Source: Erodium maritimum
Taxonomy: Eukaryota > Streptophyta > Magnoliopsida > Geraniales > Geraniaceae
Reading direction: 5' to 3'
Assembly: GCA_963921825.1 (NCBI GenBank)
Contig: OY997590.1
Span: 59,510,012-59,574,011 of the forward strand
Length of the DNA: 64,000 bases
Shown here: positions 34,581 to 47,016 of the stretch, one piece after another
How positions within the stretch are numbered: position 1 is the stretch's first letter
Layout of the letters: each line of letters starts with the position of its first letter
The notes under the pieces: generated by a model
What the model was told of the DNA's origin: nothing
Seen by the model: only the letters and a program-made list of their open reading frames with translations
The model's database searches: none
Translations under genes and position numbers: made by a program

Positions 34581-35207
34581 CTCTTTTTTTACTGCATATT
34601 TTTTCACTGTCCAAATCTGATTTTTTTATACTTTATATTTTAATTTTTTAAATTTCGATTGTTTTTCATATTTCGTAATTGATGTTGCAGAATATTATAT
34701 CCGATATTGAAACTATTTATGCCGTATATTACAAAAAGTTCATGTTGGTGTTCAAGACTTTGAATCGATATACCAACATAAAAATCGATGTTACAGAAAT
34801 ATAAGAACAATGTTACAAAATTTGTAACCCATATTATAGACTTTTTAAATACAAAATAATAGGTTAAATAATTAAAACCAAAAAGTTATAGAAATAAAAC
34901 CAAAAGTTATATAATTCTATACTGGCTGTTATAATAGTAAAATACACAACTATGACAGAATACTACCCAATAATATTCCAAATACTTAAACTGTATAAAT
35001 CTACAATCTCAAACTTATATATAAATACGAATAATATTATATAATATTCATCGCAAAGTTACAAATCTCTAAAAGTATACCAAATAAAACGGGAATCAAA
35101 ACACACGTAGAGTTACATTATAATACACAAAAAATGGCATAATTCTACACTCAATGTTACATAACTTTTCATATAAGGTGTTCTATTCAAAACCAACAAA
35201 CAAATAA
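34581..35207. other. AT-rich DNA, no gene seen
   Basis: No coding or element signal beyond AT-rich simple sequence and short repeats of the AATGTTACA type. Confidence 0.5.
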
Positions 35208-35432
35208 GGGATGATTGTACCTCAATACCCTAAGTCTTTCATATTTCATTTAGAGTACTCTAAATCTTTTTTGTGTCGCCTCAGTATCCTAAACTTTCAT
35301 TAATTCATTTAGAGTACCTTAAATCTTTTTTGTGAGACAAAAAATACTTAGGGTACTCTAAATGAATTAATGAAAGTTTAGGATATTGAGGTGACACAAA
35401 AAATATTTAGGGTACTAAGGTGGAATTACCCC
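35208..35432. mobile_element. Hairpin MITE
   Basis: About 225 bases. The left half (GGGATGATTGTACCTCAATA, then CTAAACTTTCATTAATTCAT) is repeated inverted in the right half (ATGAATTAATGAAAGTTTAG to GGTGGAATTACCCC). It could fold almost end to end. No clear target duplication was found. Confidence 0.7.
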
Positions 35433-35499
35433 AAAAAGTAATACAAAAAAAATATAAAAAGTACACAAATTTAAGATTTAGAACATAATAAATACAATT

Positions 35500-35972
35500 A
35501 ATAGAACCGAAGCAAGCTTAAAATCGGAGGCGACGGCGGAACGCGATGGTGGTCATGGGCAGGCACGGTGCGGTCGTACCTGATAAACACGTTCACAGAG
35601 AGGTCGAGCTGTGGCGTGGTTGTGTCACGATCAAGTCGTGACCTTGAGGAAGAGGCAATGCGACACCATTTCGGAAGGGAGACCAAGAGCTATTTACGAC
35701 GTCGTTTGGGTTAGTGGGTCGGTTGAAGCATGAACGATGCCGTTTCCATTGAACATTATGCTTCTTCTCCAAACCTAACATATAAAAGACTTGTGGCAGC
35801 AGAGATGAGGTATCGATTAAGACAAGTATCCATAGCTTAGTGTAGATGTAGTGTAATGCACAGTGTAGAAAAAGGGCTCCTTATAGCTGTCTTGTTGTAA
35901 ATCGCATTTCAGAGTTCAATCAAATCTTCCTTGCTTGTTTAATTCCTTTACACATGTATCCCAATCGTTGCA
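35500..35972 (+). repeat. LTR end of an unassigned retroelement, with primer site
   Basis: A TATA-like ATATAAAAGAC (35780), a run resembling a transcribed leader and an end at TCGTTGCA (35972) precede TGGTATCAGACCC (35974-35986), one base off the initiator-Met primer site. The 5' edge of the LTR cannot be placed. Part of it (35822-35875) recurs at 40926-41005. Confidence 0.55.
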
Positions 35973-35986
35973 GTGGTATCAGACCC

Positions 35987-38590
35987 ATGATTTGGGCGCC
36001 TAGGGTTATGACCGGGAGAGAAGCAGAGATTTTTTTTTCCAGGCCAATCGAAGATGCATCTATGAGGCTTGAAAAATCAGGAAGCGATGGAGGACATAAG
36101 CAAGGGATTTGAGCCTCATCGTGCTTCCTCTTTAGTAGGTCTAGTTCTTATCTACAAATTCTTAGATTATTATGGCAATCCACTCAGAGAACCTGTTGAT
36201 CAAGGTAAAATTACCTTTGATTCACCTTCATTTGTTCATTTTGAGTTTGGTTATGGGCAGAGGACTGAAAATCGTCCTTAAAACTTTTACCAAGGAAATC
36301 TCACCTTCGAGCCAAGCCTACCACCACCAACCCATAACAACCACTACCAAACACAACCGTACGATACCTAGTTGAGCATACATCCACATCTATCCATGAT
36401 ACAACCACCTGAACACTCACATGAATAACTTCAATTTTTTCCAAGCCCACAAGCTAGTGATTCCGTGATAACAAAGATATTGGTTCAGCTGCAAGCATTG
36501 AGTAAAATTGGTGTTCAAAGACGGCTCAGTGAGAGGGCTTTGGTTGAACAACGAGCTTGGACAACACAACAAGAATCCATTGAGGAATATATCCTCGAGC
36601 AGTTGGTTATAGTTGAGAAACAAGAGGAACAACTAGATCAATAAACTGAGAATGAACAAGTGCTTAAGGGTTACTAGTATTGGGTTGGCTAGGATTGATG
36701 TTGGACATGAGAATTTTGGTGTTCATGGATTGTTCGCTAGCCTGTCAGGGCAATATATATTGAGCAACATTGAGGTAATATCAATTCTTATCGTACTATG
36801 CTGTTTTGGTTTAGCTAGAAAAGTTTATGAAAGGGTAAAATGGCCTACTGGTACTGCTACAGATCAATTCATATGTGTAGAAAAGAAGATTGTAACTTGG
36901 TAATTAGGGTGAGAATTGATGAAATTGCAATAATTACTTAGTGTTTGATGTTCTCCTGTTTTGTAAACATGAAAAATAGTTACGAATATTACAAATTTAT
37001 TAAGTTGTCATGCTTACAGAAAAGGGGTGTTACTGGGATCGGAGTTTCTAGGAATGAATTTAAATATTATGGTGGGAATAGTGGTTATGGGACTAGAATG
37101 GATATTATTTTACAAAGCCGATGTTGGGACTCTGAAGCATTCACCATGTGATCGTAATTGTTATGAGGAGGCTAAATTGGTTTTGTTGAATGTTCTTGAG
37201 TCAAGCCCAACACACTTTGCTATTGTGAAGATGGAATTACCAATTAGTAGAGACATGGTGATCCTGAGTACCAATATTGCACGTAGAGATCTTCATGAAA
37301 GTGTTGTGGGGAGTGTTCCAATGACATGGGATCCGGGCGTAGCGTATCTTCCAAAGTGTTGGAAATAAGCGTTCGTATAACAAGATTGAGAAAAGAAGGA
37401 CTTATCGTAATGATGATTCAAATTGTGGCATGGCGTGGAAACTAACAACACTTGCGTGAACAAACTATCAGTAGTTGGTTGAACAAACTGTTAGTAGTTG
37501 CGTGGTAGACTATTAGTTGTGGCGTGGCACAAGACCACTGACTTGAAAGCAATATTTCCGAGTGACCGAGGTGGCGATCAGCAGCGGTTGCTCCCCAAGG
37601 TTACACAGCTCTACCCAGCAGTGCGCCAACTCGCTCTACTGGATGTGGACTCAGCAGAACAGTACCAGAACAAGGGTGTAGTAAATTGAAAGAGGAAGAA
37701 GAGAAAAACGTGTATACTTCTAGCTCTGTAAATTGCTTGAAAAATTGTATATTTCAAATGGAACCATAGCTGAGTTTATATAGGCTAAGCAAGGACAAAC
37801 CCAATAAAGCCCATTAAGAGCACAATAAAAACTGTTTTTCGGTTTCAAGAATTAAACCACACAATAAAATCTGATTTTCGGTTTCAAGAATTAAACCACG
37901 TTTTAATTCCAAACCGTTACGAAATATCATTTGCAAGCCATTTTTCCAACACAAAGTGCTATTATTTCTTTAATTTTCAGAAATGGGTTATTATACAATT
38001 TTCTAGGGAGGATGATGATGGAATTGCAAAACTTGTTGCAGTGGGGATCAATATTGAGCTTATTGTTGTTGCACTCTCTTATGGATTGAACAATAAGGAA
38101 GGTCTCGTAGTTGTTTTTTTATTTGGGTGGAGGAATTTTTGGTGTTTTTATTACAAAAACATCTAATAGGGACTTGGAGGTGCAAGCAATAACAAGGAAT
38201 ATAATTCTCATCAAGCTTCCAAAATATGTTTTTGTTTTGGATGTGTTTACTTCAGAATTATACAAGAAGTCTTTGTTGTTGTAGGAGCTCTAGAAAATTT
38301 TGTTGTTCTGATAATTAGGTATGGCGAAGCAGGGGAAATATTGATGTCTCTTATTGACAAAAATGGTTGTTTGTAGAACCAAGTGTCATGGGAAACTTGA
38401 ATTGGCAGTAAGGCAAAGAAAGATGTAGAAGGTATAATCAAAATGCTTTGAATGATATTATTGAAGAGTATAAACTCCTTTATATAGAAGGTTACAAGAT
38501 TCGTAGAAGGAAACAAATAATACATATTATCAAATTTAATTATCTAAATCAAATCAGATCAGATCAGACTAACCAAACTGAAAGATACAA
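35987..38590 (+). other. Degenerate internal region of the same retroelement, or unassigned repeat
   Basis: Short open stretches (36069-36281, 36417-36640, 37027-37368) with no recognised domain. Glutamine-rich, coiled-coil-like codons around 36480-36640 could be gag-like. No RT, integrase or protease motifs were found. The stretch 37950-38130 reads partly as AKLVAVGINIELIVVALSYG-type sequence but is broken. Confidence 0.35.
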
Positions 38591-38594
38591 GTTA

Positions 38595-40925
38595 TGTACG
38601 CGCGTATCTCCTAGAGAGAGAAGCACATGCCTCTCTCTAGAATTCTCGTGTCTCCTCTTCCCGACCTCCCACTACTCTCCTCCGTTTTTAGCCGCTGGTG
38701 ACGGTCCACGCTCGCTCTTCTCTCGAGAAAGATCGTCGCCGCCCTCGCTCGCTCTTCTCTCTCTTCCTCTCTTCTCTCTCGCACCCAGCTTCAGCCTCGC
38801 CACCACCATCGCTCTCATCTCCTTCCCTTCTGAGTACAAGTCGAACCACCTCGCACCGGAACGAGACAATCTCGCCGGAGAACCTCTCTGGTTTGAGTTC
38901 TCGAGTTCGACCCACGCCGGCGACTGAGAAATCGCACGGTGTGTGCCTTCCTCGCCCCTCTCCCTTCTTCCCGACCTCGCTTCGCCTGAAAAACCATCGA
39001 GACGAGCTCGATTGGGTCGGTTTCAGGCGGTTTCATCGACGGCGAACTTCGCCCTCGTCAGATCTGAGACGGGAGCGAAGATGGGTCACGTTCCAGCCAA
39101 CGCCGCCACGACCACGGCCTCGCCGACGTCCCTGATGCCCTCTCCACCCTCGTTTCTTCCCCTTCGAGCGTCCATGACTCCGTCGACGGCGGACGGAGAA
39201 CCCTAGCTCGACGGAGTTGCAACCAGCTCGGACTCGAGCCTGGACGGGCCTTGGGCCGAGGATGGCCTTGTGCCAGACGGACTTGGTCCAGAGAGGCCAT
39301 TGGGCCAGGTTGGCTGGACCAGGAGACAGATCTTGGGCCAGGCCCAGGTCGGGTCTGGAGCCGGGTCCGGGTCGGTTCTGGGTCCGATCGGGTCTGGCAT
39401 CTGGACTGGGTCGGATCCGAGTCTGGTTCTCGGATCCGGGTCGGACAGTTTTAATAATTAATTAATTTAATTTAAATGATTTAAAAATGGTTAATTAAAG
39501 GACTAATTGGACAAATCCGAGGACTTTTGGACTACCGGGACTGATATGACTTTTTACCTGTTAAACCCAGACTTGGACTTTGCCCGAGAAGACCGGAGTT
39601 AGGCCAGGACGTCAGCAGCTAGGAGACGCAGCTGTTGTGATCGTCTTGAGGTAGGGAAAGTAGCGGATTCCGCTTTCATTACGAAAAGTTACCAGCAGGC
39701 ATGATTATGAAATAATAATAACCGGAAAGATCCTAGTTGGCATATAGGATGTGATTCACTAGAATAGCCGCTTTTGATTACTAAATAACCGGACGAGTCG
39801 TAGTAACATGTAGGATGTGATTCACTAGATTCACCTGCTTTCTTCTCTTGGGAATTGCTGTGCTGGTAGATGGGTCATGTCGAGCCTTAGGATTGCGTGT
39901 TGTGTGTTATAACTGTTGTGTGAGAGTCTAAATAAGATTATACTCGATGTTGCATGCTGTGACTGTGTGTGGGAAAGTGTGACATGTTTGTGTAACGTGA
40001 ATCCTTGGTTGTGATATGACCGAGTGAGTCATAGACCGGTTTTTTGTATGGTGTGTTGGCTCGGTTGGCATACCGAGGTCAACTATGGCTTTGTGCTGCG
40101 TGTTATACCCTCATTGTGTGTTAAAAGAGTAGACGTAACCGGAGTGGTACTTACACCTAAGGATAGTTTCGATGTAGTGTATCAAGGCCAAGGATGGCGT
40201 GATCAGTACCCCGATGACTAGTAGTCCGGGACGATGTACGACCGAAGTGTGTGCCGGTCCAGTACGTATGTGAGTAAGGCCCGGGTCTGTGTGCTCGGAA
40301 GACATCAGACTGAGGGATTTCCGGTCGAGGATGTTACCCCCAGTCTCAGTAAGGGGAAGATATCGGGGCTGATGTTGTGTGGCCCAGTACGATATAAGCG
40401 GCTTTGTGCATTCAACGACGTTGGAAACTGTTGTACGATATCTGTGTGTATCTCGCTGTGTGTTTTATACCTGTTGGTTGACTTTGTGCGTTCTTCTAAG
40501 TATGTTTATGACTTTGTGTAAATGATCGGTAACTTGGAACTAGCCGTAGGCTTTGTTTTATAGTTGTGCCTTACTAGTATGCCCTAATTGGACGGTTACT
40601 CGTGGTGATGAACTGAGGTTCAGAACCTTAACTACTTTTCCTACTGAGCGTAAGCTCACCCCTCACTTTGTTGTGTTTCAGGTGTTGAGCGGGACCAGTA
40701 CTAGTAGGATTCTCGAAGCTTGGGAGCTGACGGGGATTTTCACTAGTGTCTAGAGATGTTATTACTGTTTGACTCCTTTATTATTACTTTTATCGAGCTG
40801 TTGACTCGTCTAATTTTTTTGAACTCTAATTTGAATTGAGACCTTTTTATTATCTATTTTACATTACTTATTATTGCTTTAAGTTCGCGTCTCGAATCCG
40901 GTCAAAATCGGATTTGGGGCGTGAC
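38595..40925 (+). repeat. T2 Tekay-like LTR, 5'-truncated copy
   Basis: It matches the complete T2 LTR at 60460 from its CT-rich block on. Shared features are the GGGCCTTGGGCC-type block, a CCGGGTC-rich stretch (39300-39450), AATTAATTTAATTT, TTGCCCGAGA, GAGGTAGGGAAAG (39647), repeated GGATGTGATTCACTAGA (39747 and 39817), CTGAGCGTAAGCTCACCCCT and the end ATTTGGGGCGTGACA (40925). No TG start or target duplication is visible on the left. The right edge overlaps GACAAGTATCC of another LTR. Confidence 0.8.
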
Positions 40926-41005
40926 AAGTATCCATAGCTTACTGTAGCTATAATGTAATGCACAGTATAGCTGATAGTGTAGAAAAAGGGATCCTTTAAA
41001 CAATT
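40926..41005 (+). repeat. Second copy of the unassigned LTR segment
   Basis: AGTATCCATAGCTTACTGTA through GTAGAAAAAGGGATCC repeats 35824-35875, with an extra ATAGCTGATA. It suggests the T2 LTR landed in, or recombined with, the partner LTR of the element at 35500. Confidence 0.65.
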
Positions 41006-41098
41006 TTTAAGGCTAACTAATTAAAGTACAAAGCAAGAGAAAGAAAAAGAAAAGTTTTTCTAAAATTATATAATAGAAAGAGGAGGGGAAATCGGCTA

Positions 41099-42345
41099 CA
41101 AACCACTCTTAACCTAAAAAGTAGAGAACCAATCCTAGCCACACACACCTAAGATCCAACATTCACCATGATGCCACATCATCACCCCAAATTCACGCCA
41201 CTTCATCCTTTCTCACACAAGCAAGGGCATAATTGTAAAAGCATGGTGTCATGTGGACAAGTGTCCATTTTTTTCTTCACCAATTCACTAATTTAATATT
41301 TCCCGATTCGTTTGAACTCCGATTAGCTTCAAACTTGTGCCAATATTTTTATTTTTTCAAGGGCTTTAAATCAAGATCAATCATAAATATATTTTGAAGC
41401 ACGAAAATAAAAAGGTATATCGGGGTGATAAAAATAATGTTGAGTGTTGATAAATCTTCACTAATAAATGTTTTATATCAGAGATATCAAACTGGTGCTA
41501 AATGTTGATAAAAACCATGTTCAATTTTGATAATAAGTGTGATAAACTAGAGTTTAGCGTTGATAAAAAAACATGTGATGGGGTGATAAAAACATATGTA
41601 ATTTAATGGTAAACATAGTGTTTAGTGTTGATAAAACTAGTGTTCATAAAAACACGTGATGAGGTGATAAAAATCATGTTCGGTTTTGGAAAATGAGGTG
41701 ATAAAACTAGTGTCCAGTGTTGATAAAACTAGTGTAAAGTGTTGATAAAACCAATGTAAAGTGTTGATAAAAATAACCCAGATATAAAAAAAATTTAAAT
41801 CAGCCCCGAAATAATTCTTTTTTTTGTGCTTCAAAAAAAACATGTGATGGAGGTGATAAAACACACGTAATTTAATGATAAACCTAGTGTTTGGTGTTGA
41901 TAAAACTAGTGTTCATAAAAAGCATGTGATGATGTGATAAAATCGTGATCAGTTTTGGAAATGAGGTGATAAACCCAGTGCAAAGTGTTGATAAAACCAG
42001 TGTAACAGTGTTGATAAAACTAGAGCAAAGTGTTGATAAAAATTACCCATGTATAATTTTTTTTTTAAATCAGCCCCGAAATAATTTTTTTTTCGTGCTT
42101 CAAAATATATTCATGAGTGATCTTGATAGAAAGCCCTTGAAAAAAAAAACTAATTGCGCAAGTTTGAAGTCAATCGGAGTTCAAACGAAGTGGAAAAAAT
42201 TAAATTAGTGAATTGGTAAAAAAAAATATGATAGTTTTACTAAAAAGTCATTCCCACTTACTAAAAAGTATCTCATCCATCCATTCTTAAAATAAAATAG
42301 ATGACTTACATTGGTTCTCTAGTTTTTAGGTTAAGACATGGTTTG
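41099..42345. mobile_element. Non-coding TIR element with GTTGATAAA repeats
   Basis: The ends CAAACCACTCTTAACC and GGTTAAGACATGGTTTG are inverted repeats for about 40 bases, flanked by TA (41097-41098 and 42346-42347). A second inverted pair lies inside (41275-41420 against 42080-42225). The core has many GTGTTGATAAAACTAGTG units and a direct duplication of about 270 bases (41565-41838 and 41839-42108). It encodes nothing. The TA duplication would fit Tc1/Mariner, but the superfamily is uncertain. Confidence 0.7.
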
Positions 42346-42429
42346 TATTTAACTTATACAGAAGAGGGTTCAATCAACCCAAGGGGATTGAACAGATAAC
42401 TGAAAAAAAGAAAAAGACAATAAAAACAC

Positions 42430-44040
42430 AAACGCCTGCAGCTAAGGCTCATGCTCAACCTGTACCCAACCCAACTGCAGCGGATTCACCACCGATCTAG
42501 CAGCAGTTTCTGTCGGACCTACGGGACTGCCCCCCAACAAACAATTCTCTAGGGACGTTTCCCAAACTTCTCAGCAAGACTCAGGGACCAAAAGACCTGC
42601 CAACTTCACAAGACTAAAACAATGTTGTTGAAGCTTCACAAATACCCTGTCAATGGTGCCTACCTTAGCCTGAGCTTTGTTTCGACAGATCCAAATGCTC
42701 CAAAGGGTCGAATACGCGATGATAATCCAACCCTTCCGCCACCATTTCGGCCCCAGGCCTTCCCATGCCAGTACACACTCAACCACTTCCTTTGGCATCA
42801 CCCAAACCACCTTCCACCAGTTAAGGATCAAACCCCATAAAACCGAGACATACTCACAGTACAGGAAAAGGTGTTCTTGATCTTCAAACTTATCTTTGCA
42901 GAAGTAACATCACATCGCGTTCAAAGAAATTCTGCGGCCCTTTTTCTCGAGGAAGGAGAGGGTAGGCACGACTTTATGGAGGAGCAGCCACACAAACGTG
43001 CAAAATTTTGGCGGCACCCCTTTGACCCATAAGAATCGGGACCAGTTTGGAGCCGCAGCTGGGGGACCAACGAGTAAGACATAAGACGCAGCTGAACTCG
43101 GGTCCTTGGAGAACTTAGACCAAACGAGTTTATCCCTGACACCCCCTTGCAACCGCACCTCATATAGGCTAGCCAAAAGCTCCTTGGCCAATACTTCATC
43201 GCCCTGCCACAATGTTCTTCTATAATCCACTTTCCACAATCCCTCCACCCAAAAGAGAGCCACCGGTTTGTGTTTGAGAGTAGTTATCCGATACAGGCGA
43301 GGGTACCTGAAACTGAGTGGTTGGCCTCCTAACAGTTTATCCTCACAAAATTTAGCTCGCTCTCCGTCCCCCACTTTCCAGTGTGCGTTTTGACCACCGA
43401 AAATGCTCGCAAAACTCGGGTCAGCCGCTAATCCGACCAGCTGCTGAATCAAAGAAGACGTCCCTAGTTTATCGAGTTTGGCCAAACTCCATTCCTGCGG
43501 CTCCCAACCATAGATCGCACAAAGGAGTCTCTTCCAAAGACTGTCATCCTCCTCTGAAAAACGCCACCACCACTTAGCTAGAAGGCTTTTGTTTACTTCA
43601 TCCAACCTGCGAATACCAAGTCCCCCCTCCGACTTTGATTTGCACACATCAACCCATTTTACCTTATGAATGGCCCTCTTTGCCACACTGTTCTGCCACA
43701 GGAACTTTCGCTGCCAAGCTTCCATTGATCGTATGATTTTTTTAGGAGCACGAAAAAGGGATATGTAGAAGATGGGTAAGGCCGCCAAAGTCGATTTTAT
43801 GAGCATTATCCTCCCTGCCAGGCTTTGGTGCGTGGATTGCCATAAATTTAGAGAAGCTTTAAACTTCTCTAGAACCGGTTCTCAAAACATTGCCATAAAT
43901 TTAGAGAGGCTTTGGTGCTTTAAACTACATTTCTCGGATTGAGTCCCAAGCTGAAACCCAAATATCTTATCGGTAAAGTTCCCACCTTGCACCCCAGCAA
44001 TGATGCCACCAAATCTGTCGATAGGTTTAAAGAGTTTAGA
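42430..44040 (-). pseudogene. LINE remnant: RT C-terminus and zf-RVT domain
   Basis: Read downward, the RT end (DRFGGIIAGVQGG, then FKASLNLWQSTHQSLAGRIM and LIKSTLAALPIFYISLFRAP) runs into the open stretch 43806-42910. That stretch has WQNSVAKRAIHKVKWVDVCK, GGLGIRRLDEVNKSLLAKWW and the zinc-binding zf-RVT region (FLWVKGVPPKFCTFVWLLLH). After a stop it continues 42831-42571 (WKVVWVMPKEVVECVLAW, TLWSIWICRN). A 35-base duplication interrupts it near 43850-43920. The endonuclease and RT core are missing, as in 5'-truncated non-LTR elements. No poly-A end is obvious. Confidence 0.9.
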
Positions 44041-44460
44041 ATGATTGCCTCCTATTTATGGAAATGACTTTCTCACCAATGTAGAATTTTTTTTTCAACT
44101 TTATATACTTAGTTGTAGCTTATATTTATTTATTTATTTATTAAAGATTTTTAGTTTGAAAAGTTTCAAAATTTGATAATAATAGTTAGTCATACACGAC
44201 GTCACATATAAGCTAACATAATTTGGTAAAAAATTATTGGAAAATATATAGTTAGTCGTTTAAAATCATTTTAAACCAATTACATTCAAACTTGACATAA
44301 ATATATCATTTATAAATAAATATAAATCTCTATGTATTTGGATATTTATATATAATTTGAGAGGACAATTCTTATCCTTTCAATGTGTATTATTATATTT
44401 TAATCTTTATCATTTATTTATGCATTTATGATCCTGAAGGTTGAATAGATCTTGAAGTTT
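44041..44460. other. AT-rich DNA, no gene seen
   Basis: Low-complexity AT-rich sequence without open frames or clear repeats. Confidence 0.5.
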
Positions 44461-45835
44461 ATTTTTTTTTGGCATACAGACAAAACTTTTATTAATACTG
44501 AATTAAGAATGTCCTAGGGACCGTACAAACTGGAACTGAATTAAACAGAATGAGGTACCGTCTCAGTGATAGCCAAAACACTGATCCTATAACTAAAAAC
44601 CCGATAGAGATTAGGGAGATACTAAGGAGTGGTTCCCTATTCCAACCGTGTGTAGCGCTATGTATCCATGAGAATTTCCCTGTCTTGACTTGACCAGTTC
44701 TAGTATGTCACAACAGTCGGTCAAAGAGTATGTTAGGGAAAGGAGAAGGATGCGAATTAGGAGAGTTCTTATTAGTGAAGGCCTCGGTGTGGCTCCTCAA
44801 TAGCACCCTGCGATCCCCTGAATAATTTATGGCGACCCGCGAGCCAGGTCAGCGTGCCTCACTACATCCACATCGGGGTTGCATTCCCAACATTGACCGT
44901 GGAGTTCGTGTTGTTGTGGGTGGTGGCATAAGGCTTATCCGTCCTTGGGGAAGAGAAATATCAATGTGGCTTCGGAAGTCGATGGGTAGGGGTGGGAGAG
45001 CCCCCCGACCCGGGAGGAGGTGGGTATCAACGGGGCTCTTTGTTGTGCTGATCTGGGGGATCTCGGGACACTAGCTTGGGGTAGTGGTCTGCATCCCGTA
45101 CCCTATCATGAGAAGGGCATATATCTTCCAATGAAAGATCCCTAGTCGAGCAGATGTCCACTACCACACAAATTCTCAACAGAGTCGTTGACCCTTTCGA
45201 TGATCGAATAGGGTTCGGCTCGTGTGGGTTAGTATGAAACGGGTCAGGGAGGATCCGCTCATGATGGTGGATCATCATCCATGGATAGGGTTAATTGAAA
45301 CCGGACTAATGGTCCGAGGTGGGGCTCAATGGCGGGTTAGGATTGTCCCCCCGCCATTGGTCGTTTGGTGTCCATTCTGTCTAGGAGTCCGACGGGAAGT
45401 CGGTTCCTCGGTAATAGGGATGAGGCGGTATAAAACCAGTGGTCATGCCCGAATGGTCCCTAGCACCATCTCCCAACGTCAGATCATACGGGATCCATTT
45501 CTTGATAGGACCGGTCTCATCACCTTCAGCATGCTTCTTGCATGGAGGGAAACGACAAAAGTCCTCTACAGTTGGTCGATCCCCATCGTGGTTGTACACC
45601 ATTTCATGTGGGATTTTATGGCGGTATTTGGTGTTAGCTTTGGGGTTTTCGCTCGACAAGATCTATGGTCCCAAACTTGATGGCGGGTCGAAGATGAGCG
45701 GCGAGTTGGTAATCGGGAGACAGTAAGGGTCAAAGGGCAATGTGGGTGGGATTCCATGGTCAGTCTCGGTGGAGGCATAGCGAGAGTGGCGAGATTCCGA
45801 AACATAAGAGAAGGAGAGCAAAGAGAAGAAAAGCT
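44461..45835 (-). other. Unrecognised GC-rich retroposon-like sequence
   Basis: GC-rich against AT-rich flanks. On the minus strand it ends in AATAAAAG about 20 bases before an A-run (plus-strand T-run at 44461-44470), as expected of a retroposed transcript. Minus-strand open pieces at 45805-45566, 45659-45381 (ANTKYRHKIPHEMVYNHDGD, EDFCRFPPCKKHAEGDETGP) and 45278-45027 are in different frames with stops between. I recognise no family. It could be a processed pseudogene, the gag-like part of a LINE, or an unknown element. Confidence 0.4.
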
Positions 45836-45904
45836 CTAGGTTCTGAATTTTTAATTGTGTTTTTTAAGTTCATTGGCTCAATACATGCACTATAATATTT
45901 TTAA

Positions 45905-46399
45905 GGGTTAAATGTTGAAACTTACCCTTATGTATTGGTCACGAACACTATGCTACCCTCCTTTTCAAAATCACATTTGTGGTACCTTATTTATTGGTCA
46001 CGCGATTCCGTTAGGAAAAATAGACGGTAAATGCCGTTTTTTCCATTCCGTTAGTCATATGACCTCAAGTGTCATATAATGGATGGTAAAATGCAGTTTT
46101 TTCCTTAATTATTTGACTTTTATACATTTTATAAGGGACATTACCAATGCACCCTCGTTGTTGTTCCTTATAAAATATATAAAGGTCAAATACTTAAGGG
46201 AAAAAACGTCATTTTACCATCCATTATATGACACTTGAGGTCATATGACTAACGGAATGGAAAAAACGGCATTTTACCGTCCATTTTTCCTAACGGAATC
46301 GCATGACCAATAGATAAGGTACCGCAAATGTGATTTTGAAAAGGAGGGTAGCATAGTGTTCGTGACCAATACATAAGGGTAAGTTTCAACATTTAACCC
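45905..46399. mobile_element. Mutator-type MITE with 9-base target duplication
   Basis: 495 bases. The ends GGGTTAAATGTTGAAACTTA and its reverse complement are near perfect for more than 200 bases (GTCATATGACCTCAAGTGTC occurs inverted in the other arm). The flanks are TATTTTTAA at 45896-45904 and 46400-46408. Long inverted repeats plus a 9-base duplication are the hallmark of Mutator-like elements. Non-coding. Confidence 0.85.
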
Positions 46400-46690
46400 T
46401 ATTTTTAAATGAGCAACTTCATTTCTTTCTTTTTTAAGAAAAAAATATCAATCAAATTTTCGCTTAAGAGCCTGACCATTATTGAGACTCCTTCGCTTTA
46501 GACCCCGACAATTGTTAAGATGCCCCTAGGTCGTACTATTTATGTTATCAATCATTTACCAAGCATAAAATCAACGTTGCTAGCAAAACCTCAATGAATG
46601 TGAAATAAAACTACTTTTTAGATTAAACTTGAAAAATATACATACATCTGTTCCATTCAGCTTGTAAAAATATTTGTACCATTAATGTTT

Positions 46691-47016
46691 GGGGTAACCA
46701 TAGGTCCTAACCCCCTTTGAGGTTTGTTTTGGCGACCCTAACTGGGCTTGACCTTTCCTTGCACTTCCCAACTATGACCTTTCCATTTTTTGCGCAAACT
46801 AACATTTTCCGTCTATTTTGACGATTCCGTTAAAAAAATGCTACTGTGCACGTGATCAGCATGTGTCAAAAACCTAACGGCATCCGTTAAAATATACGGA
46901 AATTGTTAGTTTTCGCAAAAAAAGGTCAAGCGTAGTTGGGAAGTGCAAGGAAAGGTCAAGCCTAATTAAGATCGCCAAAACAAACCTCAAGGGGGGCTAG
47001 GACCCATGGTTTTCCC
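46691..47016. mobile_element. Second Mutator-type MITE with 9-base target duplication
   Basis: 326 bases, with ends GGGGTAACCATAGGTCCTAA and (inverted) GGGAAAACCATGGGTCCTAG. The 9-base flanks TTAATGTTT are at 46682-46690 and 47017-47025. The arms share TTGGCGA-type and CTTGACCTTTCCTTGCACTT blocks. It lies about 275 bases from the 3' end of the PTST-like gene. Confidence 0.85.

Noticed and set aside
39058..39465. Overlapping arginine/glycine-rich frames in both directions
   Set aside because: Caused by the GGGTC-rich LTR sequence; no frame is favoured and none is conserved in the second T2 copy.
45222..45680. 152-codon plus-strand frame
   Set aside because: The opposite strand carries the poly-A-like end and more natural codons; no family recognised on plus.
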